This document shows positions 1 to 5,053 of a stretch of 5,053 nt of DNA, one piece after another. Both the position numbers and the translations under genes were made by a program. Position 1 is the stretch's first letter, and each line of letters starts with the position of its first letter. The DNA comes from Alphaproteobacteria bacterium (GTDB taxonomy: Bacteria; Pseudomonadota; Alphaproteobacteria; Micavibrionales; Micavibrionaceae), in the NCBI GenBank assembly GCA_021776015.1, contig JAJFGT010000110.1:1-5053 (forward strand), in the 5' to 3' direction. The notes under the pieces are model-generated. The model had not been told where the DNA came from and did not search any database. It saw only the letters and a program-made list of their open reading frames with translations.

Positions 1-55
1 TTTGAATTATCTCTCCTAACCGTAAATAAAGAATAAAGAACGCATAAATAATTGG

Positions 56-889
56 TTACATACTATCATTATTTATGACATCTACTCTCTTAATCTTTAT
101 ATCAAAGTCATTAAGCAAACGAGTTGAGACTTTTCTTGCAAGAAGAGAGGTTTGACCTTTTAAACTTCCATTATGTTCCAGAACTTTTCTAGTTACATAT
201 TTTATCAGGTCAGCCTTACTTAATGTATCTGCCACCATTCCATCTATTTCTTGCAGGCAAATTCTGAGAAGGCTCATACAACAATAAACCTCCTCTTCAG
301 TAAATACATCAACATTTACACTGGAGAAATCTAGCTCCTTAAAATTATCATTAGAACGCCAATAATTGTTTAAATTGCGTCCCTCTACACGTAATAATTT
401 TTTAAAATCAGGGGTTAAATCAGATCTCTTATGTAGGATATGGTTTCTTCTAAATCTCAGATATTTTAGTGTTTTAAAAATTATCGGTTCAGGATTATCA
501 CTCCCCCAAATAATAAGGTTTTCATACAACCTCTCCTCTGGAGCATCAGCCTTCGTCGGTGACTCTTGTGTAGAAGATATTTCTATTTTCAACTTAGTGA
601 CATCTTTTAAATAATAAAGTATTTGCTCAAAGCCAAACGATACTGATACTCCAGAAATAGTTTGCTTTGCTTCAAGACGAAACTCTAAAAGATTTTCGAA
701 CTCTATATCAATTCTACGAGCATTCACATTCGATCTAAATAATTCCGTCGTTCTTTTTGAATAATCTTCTTTAGGAATACCCTCTATAGATTCATTAAGT
801 TGAATATCTGCAAAATTGAAGTAACAAAACTGATCATTAATAGATGCGATTCTATCGAGGTAAAAATTCTTTAATGAGGTTTTAGGCAA
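56..889 (-). CDS. Unrecognised 277-aa protein, candidate HEPN-domain ribonuclease
   Basis: I do not recognise this protein as a named family. The visible clue is the segment around residues 140-155, which ends in RNHILH (R148, N149, H153). It follows a hydrophobic and basic helix-like stretch (LKYLRFRR). This fits the RX4H motif, with a polar residue after the Arg, that marks HEPN ribonucleases in toxin, abortive-infection and Cas13/Csm6-type proteins. The rest is mostly helical and charged, with no signal peptide or membrane segment, so it is probably cytoplasmic. The start is TTG (complement of 887-889). It is weakly preceded by a purine-rich AAGAGAAG, and an in-frame TAA lies a short way upstream. 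No internal ATG occurs before about residue 218. The gene is divergent from the integrase and has no visible partner such as an MNT antitoxin. It could be element cargo or a chromosomal neighbour. The coding call is fairly firm; the HEPN call rests on one motif. Confidence 0.7.
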   Translation of the reverse strand: MPKTSLKNFYLDRIASINDQFCYFNFADIQLNESIEGIPKEDYSKRTTELFRSNVNARRIDIEFENLLEFRLEAKQTISGVSVSFGFEQILYYLKDVTKLKIEISSTQESPTKADAPEERLYENLIIWGSDNPEPIIFKTLKYLRFRRNHILHKRSDLTPDFKKLLRVEGRNLNNYWRSNDNFKELDFSSVNVDVFTEEEVYCCMSLLRICLQEIDGMVADTLSKADLIKYVTRKVLEHNGSLKGQTSLLARKVSTRLLNDFDIKIKRVDVINNDSM

Positions 890-1043
890 TAGCTTCTCTT
901 TTCTTACAAAGTTTATGCGGAGGTGTTACGCAATTTTTTTATATTAGCTTACCTCATGTTTCATTAGAACCTTTAACAATGCAACAGCTTGCTCTCCATA
1001 AATAGGGTTGAGAAAGGAACCTTGTTTATCTTATGTTTCTTGT
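890..1043. other. Divergent intergenic region between the HEPN candidate and the integrase
   Basis: This AT-rich 154-base gap must hold the promoters of the two divergent genes. It contains a run of seven T (934-940) leading into TATATT (940-945), a possible -10 hexamer for the integrase, but no convincing -35 is placed in front of it. In P4-type elements the attachment site often lies just upstream of the integrase gene, so attL could fall here. However, I see no tRNA 3' end and no repeat shared with the right end of the window. An AAGGA at about 1014-1018 lies 25 bases before the integrase ATG, too far to act as its ribosome site. Confidence 0.4.
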
Positions 1044-2222
1044 ATGGCAAAGAAAAAGATAACAGCTAAATTCGTTGAAAATATAAAACCAACACAACGG
1101 CGCCAAGAATACTGCGATACTATTCTACAAGGCTTCGGTCTAAGGGTTACAACTGAGGGCCAAAGGTCTTTCTATGTTCGCCTACGCTATCGTAACAAAG
1201 CGAAACGCATTACATTAGGGACTTATCCTGCATTATCATTAGCAGATGCGAGAGTGTTGGCTGGTGAAAAAATGACACAAGCGATGAATGGCTCTCTACA
1301 TTCAAACCAAACAAATGCTCATACAATTAAAGAAGCCTATGCACGTTTCATTGAATTATATGCCAAAATCCATAATAAAGATTGGGCGATATCAGACTCA
1401 CGATTGAAAAAGTTCATGGCTGAATATGGAGAGGTGAATTTAACCGACTTGTATAAAAGAGACATCATCGCCCACCTTGATAAATTGATGGCAGGCGGAA
1501 CACCGATGCAAGCCAACCGTGCTCACTCAGCACTTAGTCGCTTTTTGAACTGGTGTGTTGAGAGAGATTACATTGAGCATAGCCCCTGTCATGGCGTAAA
1601 GAAACCAGCAAAAGAAAATAAACGTGACCGCATTTTGGATGATGACGAACTTCTAAACATTTGGAATGTGTGTGGCGGATTTGGCTACCCCTTCGAGCCC
1701 TTACTAAAGATTTTAATCTTAACCGCACAAAGACGTGGTGAAGTATCAGGGATGCGTTGGAGTGAATTAGATTTGAAAAACAAGATTTGGACTATTCCAA
1801 AGGAACGGGCAAAGAATGGTAGAGCGCATATGGTACCACTATCAGAACCAGTCATTAAAATTTTAGAAACATTGCCACGCTTCCTGCACTCAGATTTCGT
1901 ATTCACAACAACAGGAAAAACGCCTGTGTCAGGGCACGGAAAATACAAAAAACGTATTGATGAAACCACAGGAATTACAGGGTGGGTCTTTCATGATTTC
2001 AGGCGCACAGGAGCCTCTCGGATGGCTCAAGTTGGGATAAATCCTTACGTTGTTGAAAAGGTCCTTAATCACGTCTCTGGAACATTTTCAGGAGTACTTG
2101 GTGTTTACCAACAATACGGATATGATAAAGAAAAGCGTGAGGCTCTCAATAAATGGGCAGAATATGTAATAAATCTGAGAACACAAAATGACACCATCAA
2201 TTTTTCAGGAAAAAAATCTTAA
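1044..2222 (+). CDS. int: Tyrosine recombinase, P4-type phage integrase (DUF4102 arm-binding domain)
   Basis: This site-specific recombinase would integrate and excise the element at its attachment site. Residues 1 to about 85 form the N-terminal DUF4102 arm-binding domain, with the typical GFGLRV, FYVRLRYR and ITLGTYPALSLADAR pattern. A SAM-like core-binding domain follows at about 95-185. The catalytic domain occupies about 195-375 and has all expected residues: R230 (TAQRRGE), K257, H317 and R320 (FHDFR), H343 (LNH) and nucleophile Y355 (VYQQY). At 392 residues it is a normal full length and looks intact. ATG 1044 is chosen because MAKKKIT matches the usual start of the family. A TTG at 1008 would add 12 unconserved residues. 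No good Shine-Dalgarno precedes ATG 1044. The last 35 bases overlap the next gene, which suggests co-transcription. Confidence 0.96.
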   Translation: MAKKKITAKFVENIKPTQRRQEYCDTILQGFGLRVTTEGQRSFYVRLRYRNKAKRITLGTYPALSLADARVLAGEKMTQAMNGSLHSNQTNAHTIKEAYARFIELYAKIHNKDWAISDSRLKKFMAEYGEVNLTDLYKRDIIAHLDKLMAGGTPMQANRAHSALSRFLNWCVERDYIEHSPCHGVKKPAKENKRDRILDDDELLNIWNVCGGFGYPFEPLLKILILTAQRRGEVSGMRWSELDLKNKIWTIPKERAKNGRAHMVPLSEPVIKILETLPRFLHSDFVFTTTGKTPVSGHGKYKKRIDETTGITGWVFHDFRRTGASRMAQVGINPYVVEKVLNHVSGTFSGVLGVYQQYGYDKEKREALNKWAEYVINLRTQNDTINFSGKKS

Positions 2223-2829
2223 AAGACCCGAGGATGTTTTTAATAGTTTAGGTAATGAACAATTTGGTAAAGAATGGTCTAATATTCCATTACGAATATT
2301 GCAGGGGCTAGAAAACAAGGCCACATTAAAAAAAAGATATGTACGAAACCAACATCTAGCAGACCAAACATTTAAAAAGTTTTGCGAATATTTAAAAGAT
2401 AATAATGTCAAAATTTATACTACAAAACATTCGCTAGATTCTAAACAAAAAGACACAAAGATTGTTAAGTGGGCAAGACATGATTTTAGAATATCAAAAA
2501 GTGAATTCTATTTAATCGAAACAGATACAGATAAATACGGAGACACTGGTGCCGTAAGTAGACGACAATTTTGGATTGAAATGCCAAAAGACAAAAACCC
2601 CATGTCATTCAATAAACCTGGTTGCAAAGAGTTATTTAATAAAGAATACATAAAATCCATCTTTCACGATATTGCAAAAACAATTGAAGGTAGAGTGACA
2701 CATGAAAAATTCGCGTATGAACTTTCTATATTTTCAAAAGATAAAAATTTACAGATGCCGAAAAGAACTTGGGTAGGGAAGAATCTAAGTAAAGAAATAG
2801 AGAATGAAAATGAGCGTAGAGGCTTTTAA
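2188..2829 (+). CDS. Unrecognised 213-aa basic protein downstream of integrase
   Basis: I do not recognise this protein. It is lysine-rich, mostly hydrophilic, and lacks a signal peptide or membrane segment. Visible stretches include an N-terminal helical part (about 20-70), an aromatic central part with RRQFWIEMPKDKNP (about 125-140), and a charged C-terminus ending in EIENENERRGF. No nuclease or helix-turn-helix motif is evident. The start is ATG 2188, inside the last codons of the integrase in another frame. No other ATG occurs until the middle of the ORF, so this overlap is probably real and implies translational coupling. The ribosome site before it is weak. The gene looks more AT-rich than the integrase, which suits an accessory gene. 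Its place between integrase and the immunity/replication region is where P4-like satellites often carry cargo. A function should not be assigned from sequence alone. Confidence 0.72.
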   Translation: MTPSIFQEKNLKRPEDVFNSLGNEQFGKEWSNIPLRILQGLENKATLKKRYVRNQHLADQTFKKFCEYLKDNNVKIYTTKHSLDSKQKDTKIVKWARHDFRISKSEFYLIETDTDKYGDTGAVSRRQFWIEMPKDKNPMSFNKPGCKELFNKEYIKSIFHDIAKTIEGRVTHEKFAYELSIFSKDKNLQMPKRTWVGKNLSKEIENENERRGF

Positions 2830-2833
2830 TTTA

Positions 2834-2872
2834 ACCGCTAATAATTAGCGGTGAGGTTATTTCCCACACCTC
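2834..2872 (+). ncRNA. Two consecutive hairpins, possible P4 CI / C4-type antisense RNA
   Basis: The first hairpin is ACCGCTAA-TAA-TTAGCGGT (2834-2852), a perfect 8-bp stem with a 3-base loop. It is followed at once by GAGGT (2853-2857) and ACCTC (2868-2872), a 5-bp stem around a loop containing TTCCC. This succession, immediately upstream of an AlpA/primase/helicase operon, is where P4-like satellites carry the processed CI RNA, and P1/P7 the related C4 RNA. These RNAs silence the operon by pairing with leader sequences. Seen directly: the stems and their position. Inferred: identity with that RNA family, by general resemblance only. The alternative is a terminator for the gene ending at 2829, but no U-tract follows the first stem. 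Strand is taken from the surrounding genes, since the stems are symmetric. Confidence 0.45.
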
Positions 2873-3010
2873 TTAAAAAGTGTGATTAATAGATATCTCC
2901 ATATGAAAAAAATAAGGAGACATCGTATGACCACACATCAAAAAACACTACTCACCCGGAATAACCTAGAGGCGATGAATATATCGTACTCTAATACACA
3001 CCTCTTAAAA
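2865..3010. repeat. 14-bp exact direct repeat, one copy in the leader, one inside the AlpA-like gene
   Basis: CACACCTCTTAAAA occurs at 2865-2878 and again at 2997-3010, identical over 14 bases and different on both sides. The first copy includes the ACCTC arm of the second leader hairpin. The second copy encodes THLLK of the AlpA-like protein. Both could pair with GAGGT at 2853-2857. That is the layout expected if the leader RNA has an alternative target downstream, as seqA/seqC do with seqB in P4. Chance duplication is also possible. Confidence 0.5.
2914..2919 (+). promoter_or_regulatory. Shine-Dalgarno site deciding the AlpA-like start
   Basis: AAGGAG lies 7 bases before ATG 2927. The upstream in-frame starts at 2882 and 2903 have no such site, so translation should begin at 2927. 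Confidence 0.8.
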
Positions 3011-3136
3011 CTCGAGAAAGATAGTCTGTTTCCACAGCGTATCTACCTCAGTGCACAGAAAGTATGCTGGGATTTAGCTGAAATAAACTCTTGGTTAGAG
3101 GCACAACGTGCAAGACGTAGAGCTAACAATGCCTAG
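2927..3136 (+). CDS. AlpA-family DNA-binding regulator (short winged-helix/MerR-like)
   Basis: This is a 69-residue DNA-binding protein of the AlpA type, found beside integrases and primases in P4-like elements, where relatives act as excisionase-like factors or transcription regulators. The family pattern is visible. A first helix-turn-helix covers LTRNNLEAMNIS-YSNTHLLKLEKD (about 9-32). A wing follows with LFPQRIYLSAQKVCWDLAEINSWLEAQRA (about 34-62), matching the usual FP-x-R-x(n)-W-x3-E-x3-W layout. The C-terminus is Arg-rich. The start at 2927 is set by a strong Shine-Dalgarno. The gene opens the replication operon, and its last 8 bases overlap the start of the primase gene, so the two are probably translationally coupled. 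The leader hairpins lie just upstream and may regulate it. Confidence 0.88.
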   Translation: MTTHQKTLLTRNNLEAMNISYSNTHLLKLEKDSLFPQRIYLSAQKVCWDLAEINSWLEAQRARRRANNA

Positions 3137-3602
3137 AAATACAGTCAGATTCTGTCTTACAGAAAAAATGTGCTCAAAGAGAATACTCCATGTCGCATTA
3201 GCATATGCAAAAGCAGGGATTCCTGTTTTTCCATTAAAGCCAAAGAGCAAAAAACCTATCTTCAAAGGAGGATATAAACTTGCAACAACGGATCCGAAAA
3301 AAATACGACAATGGTGGAAGAAATACCCAGACGCCAACATAGGTAGCCCTCTCTTTAAAGGGTTAGTTGCGCTTGATTTCGATGGGGAAGAGGGAATAAA
3401 GACATTTGAATCTCTGGATTTCAATATGCCCCATATAAAAGTTATTACACCAAGGGGTTTTCACCTTTACGTGATAGCAGACTTAACATCGAAAAACGCA
3501 GTGATGCCAGGGCTTGATATTAAGGGAGGTGGTAAGGATGGCTATATTGTTATGCCTCCTAGCATTCACCCTTCTGGCATACAATATAAATGGGAGGTAT
3601 AA
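3129..3602 (+). CDS. Prim-Pol (bifunctional primase/polymerase) domain protein, cut short after the catalytic domain
   Basis: This is a 157-residue archaeo-eukaryotic-type primase domain (Prim-Pol, PF09250 type) that would make primers, and perhaps extend them, for element replication. Family features occur in order: ALAYAKAGIPVFPLKP (about 24-39), the TTDPKKIRQWWKKYPDANIG block (53-72), catalytic acidic pair D83/D85 in ALDFDG, RGFHLY with H112 (109-114), the GLDIKGGGKDGY block (128-139), and PPSIHPSG with Y153 and W155. The catalytic domain looks complete, but the ORF stops right after YKWEV. Relatives usually continue into a PriCT domain and often a RepA-like ATPase. That continuation is present downstream in another frame, so this looks like a truncated N-terminal part. 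ATG 3129 is chosen because it overlaps the previous stop by 8 bases. GTG 3108 and ATG 3168 are alternatives. Confidence 0.85.
   Translation: MPRNTVRFCLTEKMCSKRILHVALAYAKAGIPVFPLKPKSKKPIFKGGYKLATTDPKKIRQWWKKYPDANIGSPLFKGLVALDFDGEEGIKTFESLDFNMPHIKVITPRGFHLYVIADLTSKNAVMPGLDIKGGGKDGYIVMPPSIHPSGIQYKWEV
3592..3597 (+). promoter_or_regulatory. Strong Shine-Dalgarno at the primase break
   Basis: GGGAGG lies in the final codons of the Prim-Pol ORF, 7 bases before ATG 3605 and just before stop TAA 3600-3602. The placement allows termination-reinitiation into the next frame. It might also be only the remains of the coding sequence. Confidence 0.55.
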
Positions 3603-3604
3603 TC

Positions 3605-3718
3605 ATGGAAGCTAAAAAAATACCAAGTCGAATTGTTTTATTGCTTAGTCAGAACGCACAAAAACCTACCTCAAATACTATGATATCTAAACCTCTAAAA
3701 ATATCAGTAGGCGGTTGA
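3605..3718 (+). pseudogene. 37-codon middle segment of the primase-helicase, ended by an in-frame TGA
   Basis: This short reading frame starts at ATG 3605 and ends at TGA 3716-3718. It is in the same frame as the following RepA ORF. Its residues KKIPSRIVLLLSQ resemble the P-x-W-L-x-x-L-L linker that normally follows the Prim-Pol YxW block. Its end, KISVGG, followed after the stop by HSFVVSMAGYFKHRG, matches the start of a PriCT domain (usually (P/V)-x-G-(G/R)-R-(N/H)-x-x-L-x-x-x-A-G). The TGA thus sits on a position that is usually Arg, one base from CGA or AGA. It is best read as the fragment joining the flanking ORFs in a disrupted gene. A real 37-residue peptide is possible given the good ribosome site, but less likely. 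Confidence 0.6.
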
Positions 3719-3736
3719 CACTCATTTGTTGTCAGT

Positions 3737-4843
3737 ATGGCGGGTTATTTTAAGCATCGTGGCTTAGATAATAAACAAATTCATGGACTGTTGAAGAAAC
3801 TAAATAAACAAGCTTGTAGTCCTCGGTTGGAGGAGGATGAGCTTGAAAGTATTTCATACGGGTGTTCAAAATATGAAAGCTCATTTGAACATAAGACTTC
3901 ATGTCTATATGACGAAGAAGAGAAGGATCCTGAGTTCGTTATAAAACCCTATATTTGTGTCGGAGAACCTAACATGTTGGAAGGTGATCCTGGGTGTGGT
4001 AAGTCAACACTTCTTGGTGAAATAGCCGCATCAGTTACAACTGGCAAGGCTTTTTGTGGCATAACTCCACAACGAACAGGCAATGTTTTATTCTTCGCAA
4101 TTGAAGACAACCCTAACAGTGTTTTTAAGACAAGAGCACGCTTACAAGGAGCCGACCAAAAGAAAATATACTTTGTTAATGATTACCTCTCGCTCGATGA
4201 AGAGGGGTTTAATTATTTAGAGGATGCTCTTTCTAAAAAGCGTTTTGAGCTTGTCATTATTGATACATTCACATCTGTACTTGGTAACAGGCGAGTCAAC
4301 GATAATGGTGATATGGCACAACTTGTTAAGCGCATTAGAAATGTAGCACGGCAACATGATACTGCAATAATTCTAGTCAGACACTTGAGAAAAGCCTCCA
4401 CGGATAATGCCTCCTATGCAGGATCTGGTGCTGTTTCAATTATGGGCGGTGCTCGCTCAAGTTTAATAATGAAAAGATGCCCTGAGAACAAAGACCTTAG
4501 ATATCTAGCACAAAACAAATGTAACGGCGTAAAAGAAGGACAGACGCTTTCATTTCAGATCACTGATGCACCTGATACGGAAATTGGACAACTTGTATGG
4601 AAAGGGAAAAGTGATTTATCTGCTGATGAGCTGCTGATGTTAAAGCCACAAAAAGAAAATGAGAGAGAACGTGCTAAATTATTTTTGCAAAAGATACTAT
4701 CTAAAAAACCTCTCACATCGAAGGTTTTGGAGGATGAAGCACTTGAAAATGATATATCAAAGATGACTTTGAAGAGGGCTAAAACAGATGTTGGTGCAAA
4801 GAGCTTCAAGAAAGGTAAGAAGTGGTTCTGGCGATTACCCTAA
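3737..4843 (+). CDS. RepA-like AAA ATPase/helicase with N-terminal PriCT remnant and C-terminal winged helix
   Basis: This is a 368-residue RecA-fold ATPase of the RepA/AAA_25 type, likely the replicative helicase of the element. Residues 1 to about 48 (MAGYFKHRG to SPRLEEDELESISYGCSKY) are the body of a primase C-terminal (PriCT) domain without its beginning. Walker A is GDPGCGKS (83-90), Walker B ELVIID (171-176). A sensor-like ILVRHLRK occupies 212-219, and GSGAVSIMGGARSSLIM (229-245) is typical of RepA-like ATPases. The C-terminus (about 310-368, with MTLKRAKTDVGAKSFKKGKKWFWRLP) matches the winged-helix tail of these proteins. ATG 3737 has no Shine-Dalgarno, and similarity extends upstream through the TGA at 3716. 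The start is therefore only the first one available, and the true product may depend on read-through or be lost. The ATPase core itself looks intact. Confidence 0.87.
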   Translation: MAGYFKHRGLDNKQIHGLLKKLNKQACSPRLEEDELESISYGCSKYESSFEHKTSCLYDEEEKDPEFVIKPYICVGEPNMLEGDPGCGKSTLLGEIAASVTTGKAFCGITPQRTGNVLFFAIEDNPNSVFKTRARLQGADQKKIYFVNDYLSLDEEGFNYLEDALSKKRFELVIIDTFTSVLGNRRVNDNGDMAQLVKRIRNVARQHDTAIILVRHLRKASTDNASYAGSGAVSIMGGARSSLIMKRCPENKDLRYLAQNKCNGVKEGQTLSFQITDAPDTEIGQLVWKGKSDLSADELLMLKPQKENERERAKLFLQKILSKKPLTSKVLEDEALENDISKMTLKRAKTDVGAKSFKKGKKWFWRLP

Positions 4844-4894
4844 GTATCCAAGTTGCTCAAATTGCCCATGTAGGATAAATGACCAACTTGATTA

Positions 4895-5053
4895 TTAACC
4901 TACTTTCTTAGGCGTTGGGGGAATGAGTATAACCATTGCTTCCTCCAGCGCCTTCGATCCTTTTGACCACATCCATGCTGTCCGTGGTTTATGTTCTTTA
5001 CAAATATTAGGGTGTTTCTTTTCATCCTTCACGGCTTCACGCAATAGCATCCG
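4895..5053 (-). CDS. C-terminal end of an unrecognised convergent gene (partial)
   Basis: The minus strand is open from the window edge to a TAA at 4895-4897, giving 52 codons. The peptide includes REAVKDEKKHPNICKEH (5-21), PRTAWMWSKGSKALEEAM (23-40) and a PPTPKKVG tail. It shows plausible protein composition with an amphipathic helix, but I recognise no family. An ATG lies at codon 2, yet the frame is open to the edge, so it could be internal. The gene converges on the RepA-like gene with 51 bases between the stops. Because it is short and partial, the coding call is moderate. Confidence 0.5.
   Translation of the reverse strand, partial: RMLLREAVKDEKKHPNICKEHKPRTAWMWSKGSKALEEAMVILIPPTPKKVG

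Noticed and set aside
1..20. Shine-Dalgarno-like AGGAGAG on the minus strand at the left edge
   Set aside because: No ATG, GTG or TTG follows at a normal distance within the window. Any start codon would lie outside, so no gene can be claimed.
366..614. Plus-strand 82-aa ORF opposite the HEPN candidate
   Set aside because: It lies wholly within the longer minus-strand gene, has no ribosome site and no recognisable protein pattern.
890..1043. tRNA gene or tRNA-derived attachment site upstream of the integrase
   Set aside because: No T-arm-like GGTTCRA with matching acceptor stem or CCA end is visible, and no matching repeat was seen at the right side of the window.
1534..1969. Minus-strand ORFs of 64 and 94 aa opposite the integrase
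   Set aside because: They are antisense to well-conserved catalytic-domain codons and show no family features.
3716..3718. TGA read as selenocysteine or as Trp in an alternative genetic code
   Set aside because: The position is normally Arg, not Cys/Sec or Trp. The other genes use TGG for Trp and have no in-frame TGA. The 5-bp inverted repeat that includes the TGA is too small and misplaced for a bacterial SECIS element.
3715..3743. TTGACA as a -35 box for a promoter driving the RepA-like ORF
   Set aside because: The hexamer is perfect, but at 16-18 bases downstream there is only ATGGCG/TGGCGG, with no -10-like sequence. The hexamer also lies in conserved coding sequence.
4849..4890. Inverted repeat CAAGTTG/CAACTTG as a terminator between the convergent genes
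   Set aside because: The 7-bp arms are separated by 28 bases and no T-tract follows, so a functional intrinsic terminator is not supported.

Overview
This window looks like the core of an integrated P4-type satellite or small prophage-like element in a low-GC bacterium. The protein families (a DUF4102-type tyrosine integrase, an AlpA-like regulator, a Prim-Pol primase and a RepA-type AAA ATPase) point to a proteobacterial host, but the sequence does not fix the genus. Codon use is AT-rich throughout. The first ORF and the unknown gene behind the integrase look the most AT-rich by eye.

Layout, left to right. (1) Positions 56-889, minus strand: an unrecognised 277-residue protein with an RNxxxH motif inside a helix-like segment, a candidate HEPN ribonuclease. 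(2) Positions 890-1043: a short divergent intergenic region. (3) Positions 1044-2222, plus strand: a complete tyrosine integrase. (4) Positions 2188-2829: an unrecognised basic 213-residue protein whose start overlaps the integrase end. (5) Positions 2830-2926: a structured non-coding stretch with two consecutive hairpins, at the place where P4-like elements carry their CI/C4-type antisense immunity RNA. (6) Positions 2927-4843: a tightly packed replication operon with an AlpA-like regulator, a Prim-Pol domain protein, a short middle segment, and a RepA-like helicase/ATPase with a C-terminal winged-helix region. (7) Positions 4895-5053, minus strand: the C-terminal end of a convergent gene that runs off the window.

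The main oddity is the replication module. By comparison with the usual Prim-Pol/PriCT/RepA architecture, 3129-4843 reads like one primase-helicase polypeptide that has been cut twice. There is a frame change at about 3600, just after the conserved PPSxHPSG-YxW block. There is also an in-frame TGA at 3716-3718, where the family normally has an Arg in the G-(G/R)-R-(N/H) start of the PriCT domain. Protein-level similarity continues across both breaks. The locus is therefore either recently inactivated, or expressed as separate pieces by reinitiation (a good Shine-Dalgarno precedes ATG 3605) and read-through.

A working model, by inference: the integrase moves the element, the AlpA-like protein regulates excision or the replication operon, the hairpin RNA may attenuate that operon, Prim-Pol and RepA replicate the excised DNA, and the HEPN candidate is either a defence cargo or a neighbouring host gene. 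No tRNA, CRISPR array or insertion sequence was found, and no pair of attachment-site repeats could be identified.
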